Shown piece after piece: positions 9,117-18,107 of a stretch of DNA of 64,000 nucleotides. Position numbers and translations under genes: made by a program. Under the pieces are notes generated by a model, which was given only the letters and a program-made list of their open reading frames with translations, ran no database searches and was not told where the DNA came from. Source of the stretch: Bdellovibrio sp047344985 (GTDB lineage Bacteria > Bdellovibrionota > Bdellovibrionia > Bdellovibrionales > Bdellovibrionaceae). How positions within the stretch are numbered: position 1 is the first letter of the stretch; every line of letters starts with the position of its first letter. The stretch spans positions 124,001-188,000 of the forward strand of contig NZ_CP178861.1 in the NCBI RefSeq assembly GCF_047344985.1, in the 5' to 3' direction.

Positions 9117-10499
9117 GTGGCACAACTGGTTGTTTCAAAATTTGGTGGAACGTCAATGGGAGACGCGGAGTGCATGCTTCGCAGTGCGGAAGTCAGCCAT
9201 CGTCAGGGATCAAGCCTCATCGCGGTTTCCGCAACTTCAGGAACTACGAATGACTTGATCGCCCTGGGTAAAACGGCGGAATCCCAACCCTGGCCGGAAG
9301 CAGAAAAGATCATCACAAAAATCCTCGATAAACATGAAAAAATCGCGCGTGACCTGGCGATTTCATCTCACTCTCAAGAACGACTTGAAATTTTGTTTGA
9401 AGAAATGAACTCATTGGCAAAAGGTGTTCACCTTCTTCGGGATTGTTCCGTGAAGGCGATGGACACCCTGATGAGTCTCGGTGAAAGAATGTCTTCTGTT
9501 CTTTTCACTGAAGCGATGGCGAAGGTTCTGCAAAAGTACAATTCTAAAAAAACGGCTGAGCTTTTTGACGTGCGCACGGTTCTTCGCACGGATGATTCTT
9601 TCGGAAAAGCAAAACCACTGACTTCAGAAATTGCAAAATTGTGCTCTGAAAATTTAGGATTTTTGCGTGACCATAAAAAAGTGGTCGTGACTCAAGGTTA
9701 TATCGGCATGACTGATGAAGGCATGACGACAACCTTAGGCCGCGGAGGCAGCGACTACTCTGCTGCGATCTTAGCCGAAGGTGTTTCTGCCGACGTTCTT
9801 GAGATTTGGACCGATGTTGCGGGGATCGCTACGACAGATCCTCGCTTGTGTTCCAAAGCGAAACCTATCAGTGAAATTTCTTTTAAAGAAGCGTCGGAGC
9901 TTGCAACCTTCGGAGCTAAAGTTTTGCATCCAGCAACACTCTTGCCAGCCATTCGCAAAAACATTCCGGTTTTTGTAGGATCTAGTTTTGATGCCGAAGC
10001 CAAGGGCACATGGGTTCGTAAGGACGTCGAGGATCATCCACTTATTCGTGCGATGGCCTTAAGAAAAAAACAAGTGCTTGTGACTCTTTCAACTCCCGAA
10101 ATGCTTCACGCACATGGTTTCTTGTTTCAAATTTTTAAAGTTTTTAACGATCACAAAGTCAGTATCGACGCTATCACAACATCTGAAATTTCAGTCAGTG
10201 TGACTTTGGATGACTCGACACTGGTGAATAAAAAATTGATTTCAGATCTTTCGCAATTTGCAGATGTGCAAGTGGAAGACAATCTGGCGCTCATCTCTTT
10301 GATTGGCAATAACATCAATCACACGGCGGGCTTGGGAAAACATATCTTTGAAGCTATTTCCGATATCAACGTGCGCATGATCTGCTTAGGTGCCAGCAAA
10401 CACAACTTCTGCTTCCTCGTCAGTGAAGAGCAAGGCCCCGAAACGATTCGTCGTCTGCATGAAACCTTCATCGAGGCAGGTCCGGAAGAAATGGGTTAA
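9117..10499 (+). CDS. lysC: Aspartate kinase (LysC type)
   Basis: Phosphorylates aspartate, the first step toward lysine/diaminopimelate, threonine and methionine; 460 residues, similar to monofunctional LysC. The N-terminal ATP site is VSKFGGTSMG, followed by the amino-acid kinase core with TLGRGGSDYSA. Two C-terminal ACT-type regulatory segments follow (from about residue 320 and residue 395), the usual site of feedback inhibition, here probably by lysine. GTG 9117 is preceded by GAGGAG. The stop is immediately followed by a perfect GGTACC-type palindrome. No homoserine dehydrogenase domain is fused. Confidence 0.9.
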   Translation: MAQLVVSKFGGTSMGDAECMLRSAEVSHRQGSSLIAVSATSGTTNDLIALGKTAESQPWPEAEKIITKILDKHEKIARDLAISSHSQERLEILFEEMNSLAKGVHLLRDCSVKAMDTLMSLGERMSSVLFTEAMAKVLQKYNSKKTAELFDVRTVLRTDDSFGKAKPLTSEIAKLCSENLGFLRDHKKVVVTQGYIGMTDEGMTTTLGRGGSDYSAAILAEGVSADVLEIWTDVAGIATTDPRLCSKAKPISEISFKEASELATFGAKVLHPATLLPAIRKNIPVFVGSSFDAEAKGTWVRKDVEDHPLIRAMALRKKQVLVTLSTPEMLHAHGFLFQIFKVFNDHKVSIDAITTSEISVSVTLDDSTLVNKKLISDLSQFADVQVEDNLALISLIGNNINHTAGLGKHIFEAISDINVRMICLGASKHNFCFLVSEEQGPETIRRLHETFIEAGPEEMG

Positions 10500-10524
10500 G
10501 AAAAAGGTACCAGGTACCTTTTTC
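10500..10524. repeat. GGTACC palindromic repeat, copy 1 (perfect)
   Basis: Perfect inverted repeat with 12-base arms (10500-10511 and 10513-10524) around a single A: an A-tract, GGTACC, A, GGTACC, a T-tract. It starts on the base after the lysC stop and ends 12 bases before the nitroreductase ATG. A near-identical copy lies at 20291-20313, also at a stop codon. As RNA it forms a hairpin with a CAG loop and flanking A and U tracts, so it could act as a bidirectional terminator. It also looks like a dispersed REP-type element. Confidence 0.75.
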
Positions 10525-10536
10525 CCTTGAGGAATT

Positions 10537-11133
10537 ATGAATAAAGAAGAATTTTATCAGCTCCTGGAATCTCGCAAATCTATTCGTAAATACAAACCGG
10601 ATGCTGTTCCAAAAGAAGTGATCGAAAAAATTTTGATGGCGGGAATGCACGCGCCGTCAGGAAAGAATCGTCAAAACTGGCGCTTCTTTGTTGTGACGGG
10701 TGAAAAGCGTAATGAGTATTTGAAATACTCACAGAAATCCTGGCTCGGTATCAAAGATATTCTGTCGCAAAGATTAAAACCCTCTTTGTATCAGTTCACG
10801 GAAAGATTTTTTTATACTTTAGGTGATGCGCCTGTGATTATTTTCGCCTACTCACACAATGACAATGAAGAGCGCTATCACACGAGCATCGGTTCTGTGT
10901 ATATGGCTGTGGAAAACATGAATCTCGCATGTCTTGTGGAGGGTTTAGGTTCGTGCACAATGGGTGCACCACTAGAGATCAAAGAAGAAGTGGATAAGTT
11001 TTTAGGTGTGGATAAACTTCCGGAATACCAAAAAGGCGAGCTCGAACTTCTCTGTGCGATGGTGTGTGGCTATCCCGATCACAATCCGCCGAAGGCCCCC
11101 CGACAGCTTGAGGGCCGAGTGACATGGCTCTAA
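10537..11133 (+). CDS. Nitroreductase-family flavoprotein
   Basis: FMN-dependent NAD(P)H oxidoreductase of the nitroreductase superfamily, 198 residues. The N-terminal SRKSIRKYKPDAVP and APSGKNRQNWRFFVV segments form the typical FMN phosphate-binding start, and GLGSCTMGAPLEIKEEV the C-terminal half of the cofactor site. The physiological substrate cannot be told from sequence. A GAGG ribosome-binding site precedes ATG 10537, right after the palindromic repeat, so the repeat lies inside the presumed leader. The 123-base gap after the gene shows no clear terminator. Confidence 0.88.
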   Translation: MNKEEFYQLLESRKSIRKYKPDAVPKEVIEKILMAGMHAPSGKNRQNWRFFVVTGEKRNEYLKYSQKSWLGIKDILSQRLKPSLYQFTERFFYTLGDAPVIIFAYSHNDNEERYHTSIGSVYMAVENMNLACLVEGLGSCTMGAPLEIKEEVDKFLGVDKLPEYQKGELELLCAMVCGYPDHNPPKAPRQLEGRVTWL

Positions 11134-11256
11134 TGTGAGAGAGGTTTTTGCGCCAGATCGAATACATTCGTTATGATTCCTAAGCCCATGAAATAAGGTC
11201 AGTTTTTATAAACTCCAGTACCTTTTTCATTACGTTTTTGTTATATCCTTGCGCCT

Positions 11257-12270
11257 ATGAATCCAGTTCAAGCCTTAAAGACAAATCCCTTTGTCCTTGC
11301 TCCTATGGCAGGGATTACGGACCACGCTTTTCGCACCTTCATGAAAAAACTTGATACCAGTGTTGTCGTCACAGAACTCGTGAGCGCCAGTGGTATTGAA
11401 TACAAATCTGAAAGAACCATGAAGCTGATGAGCTTTGATGAGTCTCAGCGTCCGATCGGAATTCAACTTTTCGGTGAAGATCCAGAGATCGTCGCGCGTG
11501 CGGCCCAAGTCGCAGAGGCGGAAGGTTGTGATTTCGTTGATTTGAACTTTGGCTGCCCTGTTCCTAAAGTTGTGAAAAAGGGCGGAGGTTCCGCGATCCT
11601 TAAAGATCCTGCGGCTGTCCAAAAAATGGTTTCTACTGTGAAGGCCGCGATCAAAATTCCTCTGACAATCAAGATCCGCACGGGTTGGGATGCGAACACT
11701 CGCAATGCTATCGAAGTTTGCAACATCGCCTATAACGAGGGTGTCGAGTGGGTCGCAATTCATGGTCGCACTCGTGCTCAAGGTTATACGGGGTTGGCGG
11801 ATTGGGATTTTATCGCTGACGTAAAGTCCAAAACCAAAATTCCACTTTTGGGAAATGGAGATATCCTCACACCTCGCCAGGCCAACCTTCGCCTAGAGCA
11901 ATCGGGTTGCGACGGGGTGATGATTGGTCGCGGTTGCCTTAAAAATCCGTTTATTTTCATGGATGCCCTGTCTTTATGGAGAGGCGAATCCCTGAAAGAC
12001 GTCCAAAGAGATTATGTGAGCCTATTCAACGACCTGAAAAGTGAGATTGTTGCGCATTGTGATGAGCACATCACAGGCATCCAGCTCAGAAAGTTTGCAG
12101 CATGGTTCTCAACAGGTTATGCTGGAGCCGCACAATTCAGAAAGAATCTTTTCCAATCCAAAAGCAACGAAGAGATCATGGCTTTGGCTAACGAATTTTT
12201 CGCTAGCATCGGTAGTGTTGAGCAAGAAGACACGAGCCAAGAAGAGTTCCTTATGGGAGGACACGGTTAA
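11257..12270 (+). CDS. dusB: tRNA-dihydrouridine synthase (DusB type)
   Basis: FMN-dependent enzyme that reduces uridine to dihydrouridine in the tRNA D-loop; 337 residues. The start LAPMAGITDHAFR, the catalytic Cys in DLNFGCPVPKVVKKGGGSAIL, the KIRTGWD segment and the FMN-binding IHGRTRAQGYTG and GNGDI motifs are all present. The C-terminal helical tRNA-binding domain (~245-320) is intact. No obvious Shine-Dalgarno precedes ATG 11257; a TATATC box about 10 bases upstream hints at a very short or leaderless transcript, but this is weak. It is followed by typA 91 bases later. Confidence 0.92.
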   Translation: MNPVQALKTNPFVLAPMAGITDHAFRTFMKKLDTSVVVTELVSASGIEYKSERTMKLMSFDESQRPIGIQLFGEDPEIVARAAQVAEAEGCDFVDLNFGCPVPKVVKKGGGSAILKDPAAVQKMVSTVKAAIKIPLTIKIRTGWDANTRNAIEVCNIAYNEGVEWVAIHGRTRAQGYTGLADWDFIADVKSKTKIPLLGNGDILTPRQANLRLEQSGCDGVMIGRGCLKNPFIFMDALSLWRGESLKDVQRDYVSLFNDLKSEIVAHCDEHITGIQLRKFAAWFSTGYAGAAQFRKNLFQSKSNEEIMALANEFFASIGSVEQEDTSQEEFLMGGHG

Positions 12271-12361
12271 TCGTGATCCTAACAGTAATCTGGTGTGCGA
12301 AAGTTTGAATTTAGTTTTAGTGTTTTAAAGTTTTAGTTTTTAGAAATAACGAAGGGTAAAT

Positions 12362-14176
12362 ATGGTTCAAGATCCAAAGAAAATTAGAAATATTGCTATC
12401 ATCGCACACGTCGACCACGGAAAGACGACGTTGGTTGACCACTTGATCAAGCAAGCAGGTACTTTCCGTGACAACGAACACGTTGAAGAACGTCTTATGG
12501 ACTCCATGGATCTTGAAAAAGAACGTGGTATCACGATCGCCGCGAAGAACGCGTCGTTCATGTACAAAGACATTAAAGTTAACATCGTAGATACACCGGG
12601 ACATAGTGACTTCGGTGGTGAAGTTGAACGTATCTTGAACATGGTGGATGGTTGTATCCTTCTTTGCGACGCTTCTGAAGGTCCACTTCCGCAAACTCGC
12701 TTCGTATTGAAAAAAGCTCTTGAGGGCGGCAAAAAAGTTATCGTTTGTATCAACAAAATTGACCGTGCCGATGCTCGTATTCAAGAAGTTCACAACGAAC
12801 TTTTCGATTTGTTCATCGATCTAGATGCAACAGAAGAGCAATGTGATTTCCACACTGTTTACGCAATCGCGCGTGAAGGTATGGCGACATTGGATCCAAA
12901 AGTGAACACAGGTTCTTTGGAAGTTCTTTACGATGCTATCGTAAATCTAGTTCCTCCTCCAAAAATTGAAGAGAACGCTCCACTTCAAGTCATGGTTTCT
13001 AACATTTCGTACAATGATTACGTAGGTCGTTTGGCTATCGGTCGTATGAAAGCCGGAACAATCAAAGTGGGTGACGAAGTTCTTTGCGTTCAAGCCAATG
13101 CTCAGAAGAAAGTAAAAGTCTCTGCTTTGTTCCAGTACAAAGTAAACTCGCAAGTTCCAGCGCAAGAAGTTGGTGCCGGTGACATCGTTGTTATCGCGGG
13201 TATGGAAGACTTCACTATCGGTGACACTATTACTTCAGTTCTTGATCCTCGCCCTCTTGAGCGCATTCGCGTTGAAGAGCCGACAGTAGGTATGGTGTTC
13301 TCAGTAAATAACGGTCCTTTCGCAGGTCTTGACGGTAAAAACGTAACATCACGTAAAATCATCGAGCGCCTTGAAAGAGAACTTTTGTACAACGTTGCGA
13401 TCCGCGTAGAAAAAACGGACAACACCGATGCTTTCAAAGTTATCGGCCGTGGTGAGTTGCAATTGGGCGTTTTGATCGAACAAATGCGCCGTGAAAACTT
13501 CGAGCTTCTTGTTTCTAAACCGACTGTTGTCTTCAAAGAAGAAAACGGCAAGAAAATGGAACCAATGGAGATCGCGGTTATCGATATCGAAGACTCTTTC
13601 GTTGGTGCCGTAACTGAAAAGCTTGGTAAGCGTAAAGGTGTGATGACGAACATGGTTCAAAAAGGATCTGGTCGTACACGTCTTGAGTTCCGTATTCCTT
13701 CTCGTGGTTTGATCGGTTACCGTTCAGACTTCTTGACTGACACTCGTGGTACAGGTCTTTTGAATACACAATTCGACGGTTGGGATGACTACCGTGGAGA
13801 AATCGAACACCGTATGAATGGTGCGATGATCTCTGACCGTAAAGGCACTGCAACAGCTTACGCGATCTGGAATCTTCAAGAGCGCGGTATTATGATGGTT
13901 GAACACGGTGACGATGTGTACGAAGGCATGATCGTTGGTGAACACGCCAAAGAGAATGATCTAGAAGTAAACATCACTCGTGAGAAAAAATTGACGAACG
14001 TACGTGCTTCGGGTTCAGATGAAGCTATCCGTCTTGTTCCAGTGAAGAAAATGACATTGGAAAGAGCGATGGAATGGATCAAAGATTCAGAGTTGATCGA
14101 GGTCACTCCGAAGAACATCCGTCTACGTTTGAAAGAACTAGATCCACATAAACGTGCAAGAGCAGCGAAGGAATAA
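12362..14176 (+). CDS. typA: Translational GTPase TypA/BipA
   Basis: Ribosome-associated GTPase of 604 residues related to EF-G, implicated in ribosome assembly and stress responses. G1 AHVDHGKTT, the switch I segment KERGITIAAKN, G3 DTPGHSDFGGE and G4 NKID are clear, followed by a beta-barrel domain 2, EF-G domain III/V-like regions and the TypA-specific C-terminal domain. GAAGGG lies before ATG 12362. The last base of the stop is the first base of the ATG of the ABC transporter ATPase gene, so the three genes 12362-15892 are probably one operon. Confidence 0.96.
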   Translation: MVQDPKKIRNIAIIAHVDHGKTTLVDHLIKQAGTFRDNEHVEERLMDSMDLEKERGITIAAKNASFMYKDIKVNIVDTPGHSDFGGEVERILNMVDGCILLCDASEGPLPQTRFVLKKALEGGKKVIVCINKIDRADARIQEVHNELFDLFIDLDATEEQCDFHTVYAIAREGMATLDPKVNTGSLEVLYDAIVNLVPPPKIEENAPLQVMVSNISYNDYVGRLAIGRMKAGTIKVGDEVLCVQANAQKKVKVSALFQYKVNSQVPAQEVGAGDIVVIAGMEDFTIGDTITSVLDPRPLERIRVEEPTVGMVFSVNNGPFAGLDGKNVTSRKIIERLERELLYNVAIRVEKTDNTDAFKVIGRGELQLGVLIEQMRRENFELLVSKPTVVFKEENGKKMEPMEIAVIDIEDSFVGAVTEKLGKRKGVMTNMVQKGSGRTRLEFRIPSRGLIGYRSDFLTDTRGTGLLNTQFDGWDDYRGEIEHRMNGAMISDRKGTATAYAIWNLQERGIMMVEHGDDVYEGMIVGEHAKENDLEVNITREKKLTNVRASGSDEAIRLVPVKKMTLERAMEWIKDSELIEVTPKNIRLRLKELDPHKRARAAKE

Positions 14177-15102
14177 TGAGTACAAACGTCGCCATTGAAA
14201 TTAAAGACCTGACAAAGAAATACGACGACAGAGTCGCTGTGGATGGAATCAGTCTTGAAATTTACAAGGGCGAATGTTTCGGTCTCTTAGGTCCCAACGG
14301 GGCGGGCAAATCAACAACGATGAAGATGATGTATTGCTCAGCCCTCGTTACCAGCGGGGAGCTTTACGTTCTCGGCCTCAATGTTAAAAAAAATTATCGT
14401 GAGATCAAATCTCGCATAGGGGTCGTCCCGCAAGAGGACGGCCTTGATCCAGACTTCACCGTTCTCGAAAATCTTTTAGTCTACGCAAGTTTCCATAAAA
14501 TCCCCAAAGCAGAAGCCGATCTTCGTGCGCAAGCTTTGTTGCGTTTGATGAAACTAGAAGAATACCAGGATCGTTCAGTTGAAACTTTGAGCGGCGGTAT
14601 GAAACGTCGTTTGGCGATTGCTCGTGGTCTGATTAATTCTCCAGAAGTGATTTTCCTTGATGAACCAACGACCGGTCTTGATCCGCAAGCGCGTATTTGG
14701 ATCTGGGATTTCTTTAAGCATCTTAAGTCTGAAAAAAGCACTTTGGTTCTGACTACTCACTACATGGAAGAAGCCGAACAGATGTGTGACCGTGTCGCGA
14801 TTATCGATAACGGTCGTATTCTCACAGTTGGTAAACCACGTGATTTGATTCGTGAGTTGATCGGTAAAGAAGTCGTTGAGTTTGATACGAACCCTGTGGA
14901 TCTTAATTATTACTTGGGTCGTTTGCGTGCGGAAGGTTTTGCTTATCAAGTGATTAAAGACACGGTCTCTGTTTTGGTGAAAGAAAACCAAGAGGGTCGT
15001 CGTGTTGTGGACTTGATTGCAAGTGATAAAATCTATATTCGTAAACCGACTTTAAACGATGTGTTTTTAAAGTTGGCTGGTCATCAGTTGAGGGATGAGT
15101 AA
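14176..15102 (+). CDS. ABC-2-type transporter ATP-binding protein
   Basis: ATPase subunit of 308 residues. Walker A GPNGAGKST, the Q-loop (VVPQEDGL), signature LSGGMKRRLAIARG and Walker B VIFLDEPTTGLDP are intact, with a C-terminal extension of about 90 residues typical of the NodI/DrrA class. With the next gene it forms an ABC-2 exporter of the polysaccharide/drug/lipid type; the substrate is unknown. One-base overlap with typA and overlap with, or a one-base gap to, the permease gene show tight coupling. Confidence 0.92.
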   Translation: MSTNVAIEIKDLTKKYDDRVAVDGISLEIYKGECFGLLGPNGAGKSTTMKMMYCSALVTSGELYVLGLNVKKNYREIKSRIGVVPQEDGLDPDFTVLENLLVYASFHKIPKAEADLRAQALLRLMKLEEYQDRSVETLSGGMKRRLAIARGLINSPEVIFLDEPTTGLDPQARIWIWDFFKHLKSEKSTLVLTTHYMEEAEQMCDRVAIIDNGRILTVGKPRDLIRELIGKEVVEFDTNPVDLNYYLGRLRAEGFAYQVIKDTVSVLVKENQEGRRVVDLIASDKIYIRKPTLNDVFLKLAGHQLRDE

Positions 15103-15103
15103 T

Positions 15104-15892
15104 ATGAAATTTAAAGATTTCTTCTCTCGCCCCAAGGTCAACAGCGGTGCTTTTCAAGTATGGTCCCGTAACTTTTTATATTTCAAAAAGACGTGGCTTG
15201 TTTCTTTATTCTGGATTGTCTTAGAGCCTGTGATTTACTTGGGTGCTATCGGTTTTGGCTTGGGTGCCTTCGTGAACAACATGGGCGGCATGTCTTATAT
15301 CGAATTCTTTTTTCCGGCGTTGTTATCCACAACAGCAATGATGGTGGCTTTCTTTGAAGGCACTTACGGAAATTACACGAAACTCACGCATCAAAAAACC
15401 TATGCGACAATTATGCTGACTCGTGTGGGTCCCGAGGAAATCGTTGCCGGTGAGCTTTTGTGGGCTGCGAGCAAAGGTTTCTTTGGTGTCATGGGTGTCA
15501 CTGTTGTGGCTTTATTTTTCGGACTGATTGATTCTTACAGAATCCTTTTAGCTTTGCCGATTCTGTTTTTGTTATCGGCTCTCTTTTCTTGTATCGGAAT
15601 GATCTTTACTTCGTTTGCAAGAAACTATGACTCTTTCATATATTCTACTTCAGGATTGATTGTTCCAATGAGTCTTTTAAGTGGCACTTATTTCCCGCTA
15701 GAACAACTGCCAAGTGGTCTACGTTATTTGTCTTATTTATTCCCTCTCACACATGCTGTGGCGGCCGTCCGTGGGGTTCTTCATCACGGGCCAACACTTT
15801 TGGTGGGAATGCATGTTCTGATTCTGTTCATTGCAACATGGATCTGCATGAACGTTTCATTCTTCCGTATTCGTAAAAAACTTTTGAAATAG
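15104..15892 (+). CDS. ABC-2-type transporter permease (NodJ-like)
   Basis: Integral membrane protein of about 262 residues with six predicted transmembrane helices, matching the ABC-2 permease fold. The conserved motif GTYFPLEQLPSGLRYLSYLFPLTHA near the C-terminus is typical of NodJ/DrrB-like permeases. ATG 15104 is favoured over ATG 15095 because the GAGGG site (15090-15094) lies 9 bases before 15104 but touches 15095. It pairs with the ATPase just upstream. It ends one base before the end of the convergent DUF523 gene, with no room for a terminator. Confidence 0.9.
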   Translation: MKFKDFFSRPKVNSGAFQVWSRNFLYFKKTWLVSLFWIVLEPVIYLGAIGFGLGAFVNNMGGMSYIEFFFPALLSTTAMMVAFFEGTYGNYTKLTHQKTYATIMLTRVGPEEIVAGELLWAASKGFFGVMGVTVVALFFGLIDSYRILLALPILFLLSALFSCIGMIFTSFARNYDSFIYSTSGLIVPMSLLSGTYFPLEQLPSGLRYLSYLFPLTHAVAAVRGVLHHGPTLLVGMHVLILFIATWICMNVSFFRIRKKLLK

Positions 15893-15893
15893 T

Positions 15894-16301
15894 TTAGTCA
15901 ACGACCGTGATTTTAATGCCGTGCTTTTTTAAAAGCTCGGCAAATACACCGTCGCCTTCAGTCAGATTTCCTGAAAACGTGCCATCATAGATTTTTCCAT
16001 GACCGCACATAGGGGATTTTGATTTTAAAAGAGCCTCCGTAGCGCCACAAAGTTTTGCGATTTGCAAAGCCTCCAGGGCCCCTTGCTGGTATTGAGCTGT
16101 AACGTCTTCGCCGGATTTCGTAAGAACTTTGTCTCCCGTGCGTTCCGCTGGCGGACGGGGAGTAGAAAGTCCACCCATCTGTTCAGGACAGACCGGGATC
16201 GCTTCACCGTTGCGAACCATTTCTTCAATGGAAGAGCGCGCTTGTGCTTTGCAATCGTAACGACAGTGAACTCCGGAAAGGCAGGCAGAAACTATTTTCA
16301 T
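15894..16301 (-). CDS. DUF523 family protein
   Basis: 135 residues matching the DUF523 (YbbK-like) family. It begins with SACLSGVHCRYD, has IPVCPEQMGGLSTPRPPAE in the middle and LLKSKSPMCGHGKIYDGTFSG toward the end, with conserved cysteines that suggest metal or cluster binding. The molecular function is not established. It is the last gene of a minus-strand operon and overlaps mtgA by 4 bases (ATGA). Confidence 0.88.
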   Translation of the reverse strand: MKIVSACLSGVHCRYDCKAQARSSIEEMVRNGEAIPVCPEQMGGLSTPRPPAERTGDKVLTKSGEDVTAQYQQGALEALQIAKLCGATEALLKSKSPMCGHGKIYDGTFSGNLTEGDGVFAELLKKHGIKITVVD

Positions 16302-17113
16302 TCTTCACCTTCTTCCATCTCGGCATTTTCTAGATCCTGCAGTGTCGGAATTTCTTCAGCGGGAGCATTGAGTTCCTCAGGAGGCGGCTCGGGTTGAAAG
16401 AAATAAGCCACTTGAGTCACGGCCACGTCATACTCGTCTTGAGAAATGCGATTGTAGCGATACATATCTTCAACAATGCGATTCAGACGTGTTTTTGCAA
16501 ACGGTGTGAGTTCTTTACGATAATAAGATTTCGAATACTTCACAGGATTCGGCAGAACCATCGCAAGGAAGGCACTTTCAACAACCGAAAGTTCTGCAGG
16601 CGTTTTCTTAAAATAATATTTTGCTGCCGCTTTGACGCCGTAAATGTCTTTACCGAATTCGACGACGTTGAGGTATCTTTCCAAAATTTCTTTTTTGGTA
16701 AGAGTGTGCTCGATGCGATCTGTGATGATGGCCTCTAGTCCCTTACGAATGAACGTGCGGTCCTTGGTAAGAAACATATTTTTTGCAAGCTGTTGAGAAA
16801 TAGTCGAACCACCGCGCTTAAAAACGCCGGACTCCCAGCCTTCACGCGCATTTTTCTCGATAGCGTCCCAATCAAAACCTTTGTGATTCCAGAAATTGGA
16901 ATCCTCCGTAAGGATGATCGCTTTTTGTAGATTCGAAGAAATCTGTTTTAAAGGGACATAGTTTTTTGAGCCGGGACAAAGCTCCACTTGATACATACGA
17001 GTGACAAGGCAACCTTTAATGTCTTTTTCATTCGGAAGCCAATTCCAAAGAATGGCAACGGCTCCTGCCATTAAAGTGAATACACCAAGAAAAAAGAAGA
17101 CGACCTTTTTCAT
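16298..17113 (-). CDS. mtgA: Monofunctional peptidoglycan glycosyltransferase MtgA
   Basis: GT51 transglycosylase of 271 residues that polymerises lipid II into glycan strands at the outer face of the inner membrane. An N-terminal transmembrane helix (~4-26) is followed by the catalytic Glu70 in TEDSNFWNHKG, then GGSTISQQLAKNMFLTKDR and ERYLNVVEFGKDIYGVKAAA. There is no transpeptidase domain. The C-terminal tail (~240-271) is rich in Pro and Glu, longer than usual, and of unknown role. It lies 7 bases after the SDR gene and overlaps DUF523 by 4 bases. Confidence 0.93.
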   Translation of the reverse strand: MKKVVFFFLGVFTLMAGAVAILWNWLPNEKDIKGCLVTRMYQVELCPGSKNYVPLKQISSNLQKAIILTEDSNFWNHKGFDWDAIEKNAREGWESGVFKRGGSTISQQLAKNMFLTKDRTFIRKGLEAIITDRIEHTLTKKEILERYLNVVEFGKDIYGVKAAAKYYFKKTPAELSVVESAFLAMVLPNPVKYSKSYYRKELTPFAKTRLNRIVEDMYRYNRISQDEYDVAVTQVAYFFQPEPPPEELNAPAEEIPTLQDLENAEMEEGEE

Positions 17114-17120
17114 TCAGACC

Positions 17121-18107
17121 TTACGAAAGCAAACCTTGATCTTTCATCCACTGCACACTGTTGTGAATGGCTTCGCGGGCAGGACGAGGTTTGAAATCAA
17201 GTTCACTTTGCGCTTTGCTAGAATCAAACCAATGATACATCGTCGCAGTGTAGGCATTTTCACGGCTTAAAGGTCCTTTAAGACCCATCTTTTCCATGAA
17301 ATCACCTACGGCACCCACAGCGTGAAGAAGACCATCAGGAAGTAAATGTGAAGGAGCTTTTACCCCAGCCTCTGCAGCGATCATAGAGAAAAGATCTTTG
17401 ATAAGAATATTTTCACCCGAAAGAATGTATCTTTCACCTTTGCGACCTTTTTTCCAGGCACTAAGAATGCCTTCTACGACGTCTTCCACGGCAACAACAT
17501 TTACGCCACCTGAAGTGTAGAATTTGAGTTTTCCTTGAGCGACCTTGAGCTGCATTTTACGACTGCCTTTTTTAGCATCGCCTGCGCCATAGATCGTTGA
17601 AGGGTTTAGCATAACGGCGTTGATCTCACCTTTATCACAAGCCGCTTTCACGATTTGTTCGGCCTGATGTTTGGTTTCAAAATAACCAAGATTCAAGTCA
17701 GCGACATTGTAAGTGGATTCTTCGTTAAGGATATCATTTGGTGTGTAACCGGCACCGATTGCAACGACAGAGGAAAGATAAACCAGCCGACGCACTTTGT
17801 GCTCGCGACAGACCGAAACCACATTCGCCGTTCCCTGAACATTTACTTTATCCATCATCGCGCGCTGAGATTTTTTATATGCGATGACTCCAGCCAAATG
17901 AAAAACAGTATCGACACCTTTAAAGGCTTCAAGAAGAGAATGAATATCTGTTACATCTCCGTGAACATACTTGCAGTTAACACCTTCTAATTCGGAGATA
18001 TCACTTTTAGGACGAACCAAGGCGTAAACATTGTGACCTTCATTCACAAGTGCTTTCGTAACCCAGCTTCCTAAAAAACCATTGGCGCCAGTGACAAGAA
18101 TTTTCAT
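17121..18107 (-). CDS. NAD(P)-dependent extended SDR (HpnA/dihydroflavonol-reductase-like)
   Basis: 328 residues with Rossmann motif TGANGFLG at the N-terminus, the NAD-proximal VFHLAGVIAY, a YLSSV segment and the active-site YxxxK in YFETKHQAE, followed by NPSTIYGAGD. The overall pattern is close to hopanoid-associated sugar epimerase (HpnA) and DFR-like reductases. Substrate unknown; a nucleotide sugar or lipid-linked substrate would suit the neighbours (PAP2 phosphatase, MtgA). It overlaps the PAP2 gene by 4 bases. Confidence 0.88.
   Translation of the reverse strand: MKILVTGANGFLGSWVTKALVNEGHNVYALVRPKSDISELEGVNCKYVHGDVTDIHSLLEAFKGVDTVFHLAGVIAYKKSQRAMMDKVNVQGTANVVSVCREHKVRRLVYLSSVVAIGAGYTPNDILNEESTYNVADLNLGYFETKHQAEQIVKAACDKGEINAVMLNPSTIYGAGDAKKGSRKMQLKVAQGKLKFYTSGGVNVVAVEDVVEGILSAWKKGRKGERYILSGENILIKDLFSMIAAEAGVKAPSHLLPDGLLHAVGAVGDFMEKMGLKGPLSRENAYTATMYHWFDSSKAQSELDFKPRPAREAIHNSVQWMKDQGLLS

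Noticed and set aside
11215..11228. CCAGTACC followed by a T-tract, like half of the GGTACC palindrome
   Set aside because: Only one degenerate half with a missing G; could be chance, so not listed as a third copy.
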